From Methylocystis sp. H62 (GTDB lineage Bacteria > Pseudomonadota > Alphaproteobacteria > Rhizobiales > Beijerinckiaceae), in NCBI RefSeq assembly GCF_015709515.1, contig NZ_JADNQZ010000039.1, forward strand, positions 1 to 48,618: a stretch of DNA of 48,618 bases, in the 5' to 3' direction. Below, one piece after another: positions 27,960 through 37,000 of the stretch. The position numbers were made by a program, and so were the translations under genes. Below the pieces are notes generated by a model, which made no database searches, had not been told where the DNA came from, and saw only the letters and a program-made list of their open reading frames with translations. Numbering within the stretch: the first letter of the stretch is position 1; the number at the start of each line of letters is the position of its first letter.

Positions 27960-28937
27960 TCAACGCCGGACCGCAACGCCTTCAGGCGCTGTCGGAACGA
28001 AGATTGTCTTCACAATCTCATCCGTCTGCGTGTCGAAGATCGAGAGGCTGTTGGCTCCCGTATTGGTGATGAGGAGCCAGCGACCGTCGCCGGCGAAGCC
28101 GACGCCGTGACTACCCGCGTCCGGCGCTATGGAGATCGTTTTGATGACTTTGTTCACGGCAAGGTCGATTTTCTGCACCGTGCCCGCCCCGTCATTAGCG
28201 ACATAAGCGAAGGTCTGATTTGGCGCGACCGTGACTTGCACCGGTCCCGCATCGGTCTCGATATCCGCGATCCGCCGAAGGCTTTCGGCGTCGATCACGG
28301 CGACGAGATTGGCGTTGTGACAGGCGACATAAACGCGCTTGCCGTCCTTGGTCGCGCCTTGGCCCAGCGGCCCTGTTCCGACAGCGATCGTCGCGAGCGC
28401 CTGGCGTTTTGCGCGTGAGAGCACCGTCACGTCGCCGCCGCCGAAATTGGAGACGAAAAGCCTGTCGCCTGAAGCGAGCGCGAAATGCGGCATCGCGCCG
28501 ACCTTGACGACGCCAAGCGATGCACCCGCCTGCGCGTCAAAAATTTCGACCCGGTCGTCGAACTCGTTCGTAACGTATGCTTCCTTGCCATCGGCGCTGA
28601 AAAAGATGTGTCGCGGACCCTTTCCTGTTGGCAGCGCTTTGATCACGCTGTTTGCTTGCGTATCGATGATGGATAAGGTCCCCGCGTTGTTGTTCGTGAC
28701 CCAAGCTTGTTTCTGATCGGGACGCAGCGTGACGTTATGATTGTGGATGCCGACTGGGATTTTCTTCTTCAGTGCGCCTGATGCGAGATCTATAACGGAA
28801 ACGACGCCGCCGAACCACGAGGTCACATAGGCGGTCCCCTTGATGGGCGTCGCAGGTTCGGCGCGCAGCTGCGGCGCGCCTATTGCAAGCGCCAGGGCGC
28901 TCGTTAAGAGAACAATGCGAATGATCGCGGAAACCAA
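27960..28937 (-). CDS. Secreted YVTN-family beta-propeller protein
   Basis: The start is a TTG at 28935-28937, since AAAGGAG lies 7-8 nt upstream, giving 325 aa. A signal peptide (IVLLTSALALAIGAPQLRA) is followed by about seven repeats of the kind AYVTSWFGGVVSVIDLASGA, AWVTNNNAGTLSIIDTQANS, AYVTNEFDDRVEIFDAQAGA and VYVACHNANLVAVIDAESLR. It is a pure propeller without a copper domain. It resembles the propeller half of the 23.7-kb protein and may be its partner or a simpler paralogue. Ligand and activity are unknown. Confidence 0.85.
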   Translation of the reverse strand: MVSAIIRIVLLTSALALAIGAPQLRAEPATPIKGTAYVTSWFGGVVSVIDLASGALKKKIPVGIHNHNVTLRPDQKQAWVTNNNAGTLSIIDTQANSVIKALPTGKGPRHIFFSADGKEAYVTNEFDDRVEIFDAQAGASLGVVKVGAMPHFALASGDRLFVSNFGGGDVTVLSRAKRQALATIAVGTGPLGQGATKDGKRVYVACHNANLVAVIDAESLRRIADIETDAGPVQVTVAPNQTFAYVANDGAGTVQKIDLAVNKVIKTISIAPDAGSHGVGFAGDGRWLLITNTGANSLSIFDTQTDEIVKTIFVPTAPEGVAVRR

Positions 28938-29583
28938 GTGCTTTCTCCTTTTGATTTTGGATGGATTCGAAGCGCCCGCCGGCCTGCGTTCAAGGCGAGG
29001 CGCAATGAGAAAGCCGCCGCGTGCTGCGCGCGCAGCTTTGCTGGCGCGACAACAGACGCTCCGGGGCACGCCGCCAAATGTAGAGCCGAGCGGTCAAGTC
29101 CATAGACAGACGTCGATATAAAGACGGCATCCGGAATCCTCGGCTTTGAAGAGCCGTCCGCGATGCTTGGGCATACCGCCTGGAATAGGGATCGCCACCC
29201 TCGCAGGCGCGATGATCCACCAATTTCCTTCGTTGTCAACGAAAGCTGCGACACGCAAGCCGCTCGGTGCGGTAATAGCAAGCAACGCCCGCTATAAAAG
29301 GGTGACGTGATTGGCGCGTGTGAGTGAACGTCGCGGCTGAGAACGGATTGCCTTTCCCGCGTGACTGTCGATGCTAAGGGGGCACCACACCGCTCGCTTC
29401 CGCAATAGCGCGAGCGAGGCTTGCGGTCCTCCGAAATCGATACCTTGGAATTCATCCTCGCGCACGGCGTTGGTCGAACGAACGCTCGCTTGGCTCAATC
29501 GCCGCTAAGGCTCTCCAGAGATCGGAGGCATCCATCGACGCATCGCCCTGGATAATCGAGATGTGAATTTGAGTCCGACTCTA
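28938..29583. other. Long intergenic region; no firm gene
   Basis: About 650 bp. A minus-strand ORF at 29094-29285 (TTG start, 63 aa, with VAAFVDNEGNWWIIAPARVA) has protein-like composition but no ribosome site and no family I recognise. It could be a gene fragment. Nothing else is supported. Confidence 0.4.
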
Positions 29584-29613
29584 AGTAAGATTTCGTCTTT
29601 TCATCACATCTAA
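29584..29613 (+). promoter_or_regulatory. ECF-type promoter-like element before 29.7-kb membrane protein
   Basis: AGTAAG (29584-29589), 15 nt, CACATCTAA (29605-29613), 73 nt before ATG 29687. Compared with the oxidase promoter, both halves differ by one base and the spacing is the same. Confidence 0.55.
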
Positions 29614-29686
29614 GAGGCGTCATGCATTCGGCACGATGGGCGATCTCCGAGTCGGCGAATAACTCCAAGTAGCAGGACCCAATGGC

Positions 29687-30235
29687 ATGAACCACGTTTT
29701 CTACCTACTTGCGCTCGCCACTTTCCTACTCACGCCTCCGCCGGCGGCAAACGCCATTGAACTACCTTGGCGATCCGACGACGTGTTCCTTAGCCGCCCC
29801 GGGGTTCCGCCTTCCGCAAATCAAGTGAACGGAACTGGCGCGAAAAGTGTTGAAAATGGCGGAATGCAAGTCGGCGTGTTTCGGTGCGGAGAGCTTGTCG
29901 GAGATGATGCACAAAATAGCGCTGCAGAAACAAAAAATGAAAGCAACCGCACTTCTGGAGCCGATTTATATGCCTGGGCGAAGAATCCCCCTGCGCAAAT
30001 GATCGTGCTATCTTTGTTTTTTGCCTTTCTAGGCCTCATCATTGACATTGGAGCGATGCCGCCCTTCCAAGGGTTGATGCCCGAAGAAGCGCTCGCAAAC
30101 TACAGGACGACGTGGATAGCGATCATGATCGTAGCCATACTTGGAGGAGCGCTACTGTTGCCTGTCACAACCAGTATCATACGGTATTCGATGACTCGTC
30201 TGGATCACCGAGACGTTCCGCAAGGCGCCATGTGA
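29687..30235 (+). CDS. Membrane protein sharing SRPGV motif with copper-propeller protein
   Basis: This 182-aa protein starts with a signal peptide (MNHVFYLLALATFLLTPPPA) and then carries SDDVFLSRPGVPPSA at residues 30-44, identical at 12 of 15 positions to residues 36-50 of the copper-propeller protein. A variable hydrophilic part with one Cys and several Asn follows, then two membrane helices (MIVLSLFFAFLGLIIDIGAM; WIAIMIVAILGGALLLPVTT). I know no family for it. The shared motif and a similar promoter suggest that it works with the copper proteins, perhaps as a membrane anchor. Confidence 0.75.
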   Translation: MNHVFYLLALATFLLTPPPAANAIELPWRSDDVFLSRPGVPPSANQVNGTGAKSVENGGMQVGVFRCGELVGDDAQNSAAETKNESNRTSGADLYAWAKNPPAQMIVLSLFFAFLGLIIDIGAMPPFQGLMPEEALANYRTTWIAIMIVAILGGALLLPVTTSIIRYSMTRLDHRDVPQGAM

Positions 30236-30251
30236 GGCATTCTGCGTTTCG

Positions 30252-30416
30252 CTAATAGTTGCCAATTGAGATTTCTTTGCATCCGACGACCCACGCGGCT
30301 TTCCGCGCTGGGACCATTAAATTATGGCGCCGAAGATCGCCGTCGGGGACGGGGCGGTTGGGCAGATCGAACAGCGTCGCATGGGCCTGCGCCAAGACGA
30401 TTTCATGCTTCTTCAT
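30252..30416 (-). CDS. 54-aa unrecognised small protein
   Basis: ATG 30416 is preceded by AAAGGAG with 6 nt spacing, one of the best ribosome sites in this stretch. The product starts MKKHEIVLAQAHATLFDLPN and has a short basic, then hydrophobic end (AAWVVGCKEI). It could be a complete small protein or the start of a gene truncated at the neighbouring IS66 debris. No function is assigned. Confidence 0.45.
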   Translation of the reverse strand: MKKHEIVLAQAHATLFDLPNRPVPDGDLRRHNLMVPARKAAWVVGCKEISIGNY

Positions 30417-30604
30417 CGCCGGCTCCTTTGGTGCGCAATAGGGCCTTCGCGCAGCGGTCCGGCTTATCTGCGCAACTCCATCCCGAGATACCAGCGAACC
30501 TCCATCAGCGCTTTAGCGTAAGATTATGGAATGGCTCCCCCCTTTTTCGGCATAGTTGAGTTGCCGCATCAGAAATGAACGGAGGGGAATGATGAAGAAT
30601 ATTG

Positions 30605-30842
30605 CAACCCGCCGCCTCTGCCCTCCGGCGCGCCTCCCTTCGCCAGGTGAACAGTTGCTGTGGCGTAGCGCCATGTCGACGCGCGACCTGCGAGACGACC
30701 GCGTCAGGAGCCAGCGACTCCCTTCGACTGCCAGCGCCTTCTCCCCTTCGGACCACCGGCGCCGACCACCAGCTCCAGTGATCACCTCGATGCGCCGTAA
30801 CCCGGAGCCGTTCGGCTCAAGCGAAAGATCAAGTCTAGACAT
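30605..30842 (-). pseudogene. IS66-family TnpA relic
   Basis: From 30842 the frame reads MSRLDLSLEPNGSGLRRIEV and ITGAGGRRRWSEGEKALAVE; after one extra base it continues in another frame with ESLAPDAVVSQVARRHGATP and QQLFTWRREARRRAEA. This is the DNA-binding TnpA of IS66 elements. The end is lost and no tnpB or tnpC is present. A GTAAG-type sequence near 30518 may be the IS end. Confidence 0.75.
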
Positions 30843-31012
30843 AAGCCTTATCTCCAAATCAGGAGATCAGACTCGCCGCTTTCATCGTTCGTTTGAAGGT
30901 GGGGCCGTAACAGCACTGACCGCTGATCAGCTCCTATCGCTCTGTGATTGTGCAAGTTCCCGACTTGATATCCTGCTCCAAGGGTCCAGCTAATTGTCAG
31001 GTTGGAGAAACG

Positions 31013-31297
31013 ATGAATAAGGCCAATCACATAGCCGCCGGCGCTAATGCAGTCGCCGTTTTTCAACAGGAGTGCGGCACTGTCGAGGCGCATGCTATTG
31101 CGGACTTGATATGTGATCTCGGTCACTTGGCGGACGACCGCGGTCTCGATTTTCTTAGCAAGGTTAAACGGGGCGTTGGACATTGGTTCGCGGAGCGCCA
31201 TGCCCAAAGTTGTAACAGCCTCGGGGCGGAGGCCATCGTCGAAATAGCCATCAGTCCACTGTCAACGAATTCGGTAGCTCGATCCTCTCCGCCTTAG
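31013..31297 (+). CDS. 94-aa conserved-looking hypothetical protein
   Basis: ATG 31013 follows TTGGAG at 6 nt. The product begins MNKANHIAAGANAVAVFQQE and contains ADLICDLGHLADDRGLDFLS, then a Gly-His-Trp-Phe element (VGHWFAERHA). This layout resembles small plasmid-type hypotheticals with a helical D-L-x-D-L-x-H-x-A-D pattern. The last 20 residues are low-complexity and may be read-through of a truncated end. The role is unknown. Confidence 0.5.
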   Translation: MNKANHIAAGANAVAVFQQECGTVEAHAIADLICDLGHLADDRGLDFLSKVKRGVGHWFAERHAQSCNSLGAEAIVEIAISPLSTNSVARSSPP

Positions 31298-31623
31298 ATG
31301 CTACTCTGCTTTGGTTCGACGCGACTGAGCGCGTCATCAGATTTGTACCTTTCTGCAAGGGCTTATTGCCTTCATGATGCCGTGCTCGAACTGTGATTGG
31401 CGGCATACGTCCGCGTTATGGCCGCTGCTCGAGAGATCCTCTACTCGTCTTGTATGAGGGGCATCGGTGTAAAAGGACGATACGCTCGCGCCAGAACGAA
31501 ACCCGATGCTTAAATGGCACGCAACTAACGGCAGCGTCCTGGTTGAGCCGGGGCTGGATCGATTTTCTGAAGTCGTGGCAGCCCGGCGAGTCGAAGATGA
31601 GCGTTACCAAGGCGCTATCAGAC
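31298..31623. other. No gene recognised
   Basis: A stretch of about 330 bp. Overlapping short ORFs on both strands lack domains and good ribosome sites. Confidence 0.5.
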
Positions 31624-32193
31624 TTATCGACCTAATTCTGGAAGCTGGACGACCATGAACGGGTCGGCGTCTGGTGATTTAATGCGCCATTGGTAGACGA
31701 GGAAATGGTTCAAATTCGACCGCTTGGTCTGCGCATTATGTTTGACGACATTGACGCCTTTTTCTAACCTGACGGTGAGCCGTCCGTCGATTTCTGCATC
31801 TGTTCCGGAAAGTTGACATGGGGCGTTAGCGTCTGGTCGAGAGCCGCCAATCACGATAGCGCCGTCGGCTTGCGGCTGAATGCAAAACACCTTCATCTCG
31901 CGTGATGGGAAACAGGACGATTGGCCTCTAGCGACCGATCGCTCCAAGAATACTGCGTAACGTCCTCGGGCAAGATATTGGGCATATCGAAAGCCTTCGT
32001 CGCGCAATTGCGCAGCGGCATGTTTAAGTCGGGCCTCCAGGCGTGCTTCCAGGAAACCCGCTCGGCAGGCCTGAATAAGAGCGGGCACGAAAATAAGAAT
32101 GCCGTCGTACGAATAAAAATAGCTTCCGTCGGCGCGGATTGCGACGCTCGCATCGAATTGCTCGGGCGCAAGTGTTCGAAAAAAGTTGCGCAT
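31624..32193 (-). CDS. 189-aa orphan protein
   Basis: ATG 32193 is supported by CGGAG 5 nt upstream. The product is soluble and well-composed, with ADGSYFYSYDGILIFVPALI, EARLEARLKHAAAQLRDEGF, YAVFLERSVARGQ and NLNHFLVYQWRIKSPDADPF. There is no signal peptide or membrane helix. I do not recognise the family. The even composition suggests a real gene rather than a shadow. It is isolated, with non-coding DNA on both sides. Confidence 0.55.
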   Translation of the reverse strand: MRNFFRTLAPEQFDASVAIRADGSYFYSYDGILIFVPALIQACRAGFLEARLEARLKHAAAQLRDEGFRYAQYLARGRYAVFLERSVARGQSSCFPSREMKVFCIQPQADGAIVIGGSRPDANAPCQLSGTDAEIDGRLTVRLEKGVNVVKHNAQTKRSNLNHFLVYQWRIKSPDADPFMVVQLPELGR

Positions 32194-32623
32194 TCTAGCT
32201 CCGGAGGGAAGGCTTTCTTCGCGCAACTGGCAAGTTGGCGGCATCGGCCGTAGCGCTTTGGTCCCGGCGAAATGTCGGCGACCCTAATCTCGCAACTCTG
32301 TAAAGCGTTGCGATATGAAAAGGTAGCCACAAAGATCAAGATAGAGCTTGGTTATGGGGGCGGTTACGCTAATGGGGCCCTATATCCCACGTCTCCGATC
32401 GCTCGATTAAGATCTCGCTGAACCAGAAAACCTGATCGCCGTCTGGGCAGCTCAGCCATGGCGTCCCCTTTTTTCCAGCCAACGCTCTATGGAGAGGATC
32501 AATGCCACGGTTCTCCGCTTGTTCCGCTCAGCGGAAAAGTGAGTAATCAGCTCCCGCTCGCCGCGCTCCTAACGTATCCAACTCTACTTAAGCGCGACGC
32601 CACGGGAGAGGAAGGCCTGTCCC
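32194..32623. other. No gene recognised
   Basis: About 430 bp between the orphan gene and the TetR promoter. No domain-bearing ORF is seen. Confidence 0.5.
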
Positions 32624-32670
32624 TTGACAACGCAGTCGGCTAACCAATAATAGTAATTGCTTACTATTAT
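32624..32670 (+). promoter_or_regulatory. Promoter with palindromic TetR operator
   Basis: TTGACA (32624-32629) is a consensus -35. At the right distance lies a perfect palindrome: ATAATAGTAA (32647-32656), TTGC, TTACTATTAT (32661-32670), whose left arm overlaps the -10 box. It ends 17 bp before the TetR ATG. Binding here would block the promoter, so the regulator likely represses itself and the exporter genes downstream. Confidence 0.75.
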
Positions 32671-32687
32671 CCGAGCCAAGCCGCAGC

Positions 32688-33341
32688 ATGCAGTCCAAGT
32701 ATCTTCCGGCCGAGGAGCGCCGATCACTCACCGTCGAAGCAGTTGTCGTACTTTCCGGCGCGCAGAACCCCAGCGAGATCACGACAGCAGCGATCGCTAA
32801 GCACATGAACGTGACGCAGGGCGCCTTGTTTCGTCACTTCCCCACGAAGGATGCGATCTGGGAGGCGGTGATGGAGTGGGTGACCAATCGTTTGCTGGAT
32901 CGCATTGATCATGCGGCAGAAGGCGCATGCTCGCCGATGGACGGATTGCGAGCGATGTTCATGAGTCATATCGAGTTCGTGATCGAATATCCTGGCGTGC
33001 CTCGAATGATGTTCGGTGAATTGCAGCGCGCCGAAGCCGCACCCGCCACGAAAATCGCACGGATGCTCATCAAGCGCTATGCCGAGCGGCTTGCAAAAAA
33101 GCTTGAGGAGGCCAAGGCGGCTGGAGAAGCAGCCAATGATCTGGACACGCATGCGGCGGCGATCCTGTTCATCGGGATGATCCAGGGTCTGGTGATGCAA
33201 TCATTGCTGTCGGGCGACATCAAAGGCGTTCGCACCCATGCTCATGGAGTTCTCGGCATCTACCTCCGTGGCGTGAAGTCAGGCGCCTCCGATGCTGAGA
33301 CGCTGAATGCAAGAACTCCAAGAGGAAAGATCAGGCGATGA
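32688..33341 (+). CDS. TetR-family repressor
   Basis: This 217-aa protein has an N-terminal helix-turn-helix (EITTAAIAKHMNVTQGALFR then HFPTKDAIWEAVMEW), typical of TetR regulators, and an all-helical ligand domain. Immediately upstream is a near-perfect operator. Downstream is a membrane-fusion/ABC exporter set, so it probably senses an exported compound. The 288 bp between it and the exporter hold only a small unassigned frame. Confidence 0.9.
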   Translation: MQSKYLPAEERRSLTVEAVVVLSGAQNPSEITTAAIAKHMNVTQGALFRHFPTKDAIWEAVMEWVTNRLLDRIDHAAEGACSPMDGLRAMFMSHIEFVIEYPGVPRMMFGELQRAEAAPATKIARMLIKRYAERLAKKLEEAKAAGEAANDLDTHAAAILFIGMIQGLVMQSLLSGDIKGVRTHAHGVLGIYLRGVKSGASDAETLNARTPRGKIRR

Positions 33342-33629
33342 TGCGCGCAAGTTCATGGCAAGCGGGAACGAACTTGGGAGCCGCGCTGGCGTTCTAGCTC
33401 GGCATGTCGGGAGGCTCCGACGCGACATGGCGAAAACACTACCGATCAGGCCAATCGGGCTCGATCCATGCTCAACGTGACAAGGAAGTGGGAGAGCGAC
33501 GCGCCACTGCCGGCCGGCATGGAACGCATTCGCACGCTGGCCGAGGGCTGGAGGATCTCCGACGTGGCGGCAATGAATGAACGATAGTCCCTCATTGGAG
33601 CGGAACTCTATGCGACCGGGAGACTGATC

Positions 33630-34880
33630 ATGAATGAGTCCTCCGAACGATCGGCCAGGGGGCCTGACACGTCTATTGGCGAAAAGACCGGAGCCAGCCT
33701 CTTGTATGCCGCAGCGCTTCGCGGGCGTATCGCTAGATACGCCCTGGCGACCTCCGGCGTACTGTTTGCCATCGCCGTGGCTCTAATCGTTTACGCGAAC
33801 CGTCCGATCGCCGTCGAGGTCGCGTCAATTGAAAAGAACGTGCCGATCCGAGTCTTTGGGCTTGGCACGGTCGAGGCCCGTGTGATGTCGAAAATCGGTT
33901 TCGAAGTGGGGGCCACGCTGGTCGAACTGCACGCGGACCACGGCGACCGCGTGACGAAGGGCCAGGTCCTCGCGCGCCTCGCCAGTAGCGAACAAGAGGC
34001 CAAGGTCGCAAAGGCGCGCGCTGCGCTCTTGATCGCCGAGACGAACATCAACCGGGCGGATGCCAATCTCGAGAGGGCGCGGGCGGTGATGGCGCAAAGA
34101 CAGGAAGCCAATCGGCGCAAGCAGGCGCTTGTTGCGCGAAGCATCGTCACAAAGCAAGTCGCAGAGGAGGCTTTCAGAGACGAGGCCGTAGCCCGCGCCG
34201 ATGTTGCCGTTGCAGATAGCGAGATTGCCAGCGCGAAGGCGCAACTGGCCGATGCGCGAGCTCAGTATCAGTTCGAAGAAACGATGTTGCGCCATAGGAC
34301 GCTCACGGCTCCCTACGACGCCGTGATTATGGAGCGCCACAAGGAACTGGGCTCTGTCGTCAAGGCTGGCGATCCAATTTTCACGCTCATTGCGGCTGAC
34401 ACGTACTGGGGTCTCGCTCATGTCGACGAAGCGCGCGCGGGATTTATCCAGGAAGGGCAACATGTCGATGCACGCCTTCGCTCGCGTCCGCAGGATGCGT
34501 TCACAGGACGGGTCGCCCGCATTGGCCTCGAAAGCGATCGCATTACGGAGGAACGGCGCGTTCTCATTAAGGGCGACAATCCGCCATTCCGAGTCTATCT
34601 CGGCGAGCAGGTGGAGGTCTGGATCACCGTCGCTCAGCTTGATAGAGCGATCCTCGTTCCAGAGGCCGTCGTGCAGGGCTACGACGGACGGCAAGGCCGG
34701 GTATGGACGGTCGAGTCCGGCCGGTTGCGGAGGCGTCTGGTAAAATTCCGACATCGCACGGAGGACGCGCGTCTTGAGATCGTGGATGGCCTGCCCGGAG
34801 ATGCGCGTGTCGTGGCGAACCTGGAGAGCGGCTTACGCGAAGGCCGCTTTATTTGGACGATCGAGGCCAGCAAGAAATGA
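33630..34880 (+). CDS. HlyD-type membrane fusion protein of ABC exporter
   Basis: This 416-aa protein has one N-terminal membrane helix (YALATSGVLFAIAVALIVYA), a lipoyl half-motif (VGATLVELHADHGDRVTKGQ), a long coiled coil (residues about 120-210, with ARAALLIAETNINRADANLE) and the second lipoyl half (LTAPYDAVIMERHKELGSVV). It matches the RND/MacA-like adaptor family. GGGAGA precedes the ATG. Its stop overlaps the permease ATG (ATGA), so the two are coupled. Confidence 0.9.
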   Translation: MNESSERSARGPDTSIGEKTGASLLYAAALRGRIARYALATSGVLFAIAVALIVYANRPIAVEVASIEKNVPIRVFGLGTVEARVMSKIGFEVGATLVELHADHGDRVTKGQVLARLASSEQEAKVAKARAALLIAETNINRADANLERARAVMAQRQEANRRKQALVARSIVTKQVAEEAFRDEAVARADVAVADSEIASAKAQLADARAQYQFEETMLRHRTLTAPYDAVIMERHKELGSVVKAGDPIFTLIAADTYWGLAHVDEARAGFIQEGQHVDARLRSRPQDAFTGRVARIGLESDRITEERRVLIKGDNPPFRVYLGEQVEVWITVAQLDRAILVPEAVVQGYDGRQGRVWTVESGRLRRRLVKFRHRTEDARLEIVDGLPGDARVVANLESGLREGRFIWTIEASKK

Positions 34881-36010
34881 ACCTTGCATATCGCGACATT
34901 ATGCACAATCTCGGTCGGTTCCTATTGACCTGCCTGGGACTTGGCCTCCTGCTCGGAGTCGTGCTCGCAATGATCGGCATCTATCGCGGGCTCGTCGTTG
35001 AGGCGCTGACCATCGCCCGAGCGCCGGCTGTCGATTTGTGGGTTGTGGAATCCAGTACGCGCGGTCCCTTCGCGGAGATATCTCGCATTCCAGGAGACAC
35101 GCGGGAGGCGATCGCCCGCATCGCGGGCGTGGACGCCGCCGGAAGCGTCACGTATCAGACGGTAGAGAGTGAGCACATGGGCAACAAGCTCCGGCTCTAC
35201 GTCATCGGTTACGAGCCGACGCGACCAGGCGGTCCGCCAGTAATCATCGAAGGTCGCGGAGTTGCTCGCAGCCACTATGAGATAGTCGCCGACCGCGCTG
35301 CCGGTCTTGTCCTCGGCGATCGGGTCGCGCTCGGCCGAAGCATGTTCACGGTGGTTGGTCTCACGCAGCACCAGGTCAGTTCGGGAGGCGACCCGGCCGT
35401 CTACGTCACGCTGCAGGACGCGCAGAAACTGCAGTTCGATCTCGCGCCGTCGGCGGCGCGACTCAAACTCGCTCGTGGCGAGGGCGGATCAACTCGGGAC
35501 ACCGTCAATGCGGTCGTGGCGCGTCTGCATCCGAACTCTTCTTCGGAGGCCGTCGCTAGCACAATCAAGCGGTGGAAGCATCTCGCGGCCATTACCCAGG
35601 AAGCTCAAGAGAACATTCTGACACTTTCGCTCGTTGACCGTGCGCGCCGACAAATCGCGCTTTTTACAGGCCTGCTGCTGGTCGTCTCCGCGGTGATCAT
35701 CGCGCTTATTATCTACACGATGACCATGGAGAAACTGAAGCAGATCGCCACCTTGAAATTGATTGGAGCGCCCGACAGAACGATCATCGGGATGATCGTG
35801 CAGCAAGCCATGGCGCTCGGCTTCATCGGATTTGCAATCGGTGGCGCACTTATCGTCAATATTCAGGACTACTTTCCACGACGTGTGGTGCTGGAGCCGG
35901 ATAATGTTGTCATTCTGGGAGCCATTGTCTTCGTAGTATGCCTTCTATCGAGCGTCCTTGGCGTCCGCGCCGCGCTCAGGGTCGATCCGGCGACCGCGCT
36001 TGGGGGCTGA
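34877..36010 (+). CDS. ABC exporter permease, DevC/MacB-like (FtsX fold)
   Basis: This 377-aa protein has one N-terminal helix (FLLTCLGLGLLLGVVLAMIG), a large periplasmic domain, and three C-terminal helices with LKQIATLKLIGAPDRTIIGM, the FtsX-domain signature. This layout (1 + 3 helices) is that of MacB and DevC type permeases, which act as mechanotransmitters with a fusion protein. It overlaps the adaptor gene and is 1 bp from the ATPase gene. Confidence 0.9.
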   Translation: MNLAYRDIMHNLGRFLLTCLGLGLLLGVVLAMIGIYRGLVVEALTIARAPAVDLWVVESSTRGPFAEISRIPGDTREAIARIAGVDAAGSVTYQTVESEHMGNKLRLYVIGYEPTRPGGPPVIIEGRGVARSHYEIVADRAAGLVLGDRVALGRSMFTVVGLTQHQVSSGGDPAVYVTLQDAQKLQFDLAPSAARLKLARGEGGSTRDTVNAVVARLHPNSSSEAVASTIKRWKHLAAITQEAQENILTLSLVDRARRQIALFTGLLLVVSAVIIALIIYTMTMEKLKQIATLKLIGAPDRTIIGMIVQQAMALGFIGFAIGGALIVNIQDYFPRRVVLEPDNVVILGAIVFVVCLLSSVLGVRAALRVDPATALGG

Positions 36011-36011
36011 G

Positions 36012-36758
36012 ATGCAAACCACAAGCTCTGGCGCGCCGCTTGTTCGGCTGGATCGCATCTCAAAACACTTTGGCGAGGGAGAAACCCGCGTCGATGCAGT
36101 GCGCGATGTTTCGCTAGAGGTTTACCCCCGACAGGTCGTAGCGCTGCTTGGCCCCTCCGGTTCCGGCAAGACCACCCTCCTTAACATCATCGGCTGCATT
36201 TTGGATCCGTCCTCGGGGTGCATGGAGCTCGACGGCGAACTGGTCGTCCGCGATGGCCGCCGGCTTCGGGGTGATTTGCGGCGTCTCAGGCTCGACAAGA
36301 TCGGGTTCATCTTCCAGTTCCACAACCTGCTGCCGTTCCTCGATGTGACCGATAACGTGGCGATCGTGTTGCAATTGGCCGGCGTCGACATTGCTAATGC
36401 GCGCAAGCGGGCCGTGGCTTTGCTCGATTATCTCGAGATCGGCCACCGCGCAAAAGCGATGCCGGCCAAGCTCTCCGGTGGCGAAGCGCAGCGGGTGGCC
36501 ATCGCGCGGGCGCTAGCGAACAGCCCTCGCATCATTCTCGCGGACGAACCAACGGCCGCCCTCGACTCCAAGCGCGCCGGCATCGTCATGGACCTCTTGC
36601 GCAAGCTCGCGGTCGAGCACGACGCCGCGATCATCGCCGTAACGCATGACGAGAAGATTTTCGATCGCTTCGATCACATCCATCAGCTACGGGACGGCAG
36701 GCTGTTCGGGATGCACGACGAGCAGATCGACGTCTCAAGACTGGACTCGCCTTTGTGA
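36012..36758 (+). CDS. ABC exporter ATPase, LolD/DevA-like
   Basis: The start at 36012 directly follows the permease stop (TGAG-ATG) and gives 248 aa. It has Walker [11 protein letters not shown]-loop [11 protein letters not shown], signature [15 protein letters not shown], Walker [13 protein letters not shown] and the H-loop VTHDEKIF, so all catalytic parts are intact. It is the motor of the tripartite exporter with the two genes before it. Confidence 0.93.
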   Translation: MQTTSSGAPLVRLDRISKHFGEGETRVDAVRDVSLEVYPRQVVALLGPSGSGKTTLLNIIGCILDPSSGCMELDGELVVRDGRRLRGDLRRLRLDKIGFIFQFHNLLPFLDVTDNVAIVLQLAGVDIANARKRAVALLDYLEIGHRAKAMPAKLSGGEAQRVAIARALANSPRIILADEPTAALDSKRAGIVMDLLRKLAVEHDAAIIAVTHDEKIFDRFDHIHQLRDGRLFGMHDEQIDVSRLDSPL

Positions 36759-37000
36759 GAGGCTGAGCTCTTTTGTCTCAAGCGGAGCATCCAAAACAAC
36801 AACGCGTGTCGAAGCTGCGATGACACCCATCATGGTGCGTGCGTAGTAAAATACTGGAAGCGTCTTCTCGTTGGCGATGCGATACGGGCGCCCTTTTCGA
36901 GCCCCGCCATTTCATCGGTCCTGTTAACACGGATTTGTTACGCACTGCGGAAACAACCTGCCGCGGGCGAAAATAGCCAGCCTTGCTAAGATGGCTCAAC
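36759..37000. other. Intergenic; nothing recognised
   Basis: Non-coding DNA after the exporter operon. The ORFs are short and shadow-like. Confidence 0.5.

Noticed and set aside
28950-29000. TTGAAC, 15 nt, CTTCGAATC upstream of the YVTN gene as a further ECF site
   Set aside because: Neither half matches the other copies well enough; likely chance in GC-rich DNA.
30944-31012. Upstream start for the 94-aa hypothetical at 31013
   Set aside because: The earlier codons have no ribosome site; ATG 31013 has GGAG at the right distance.
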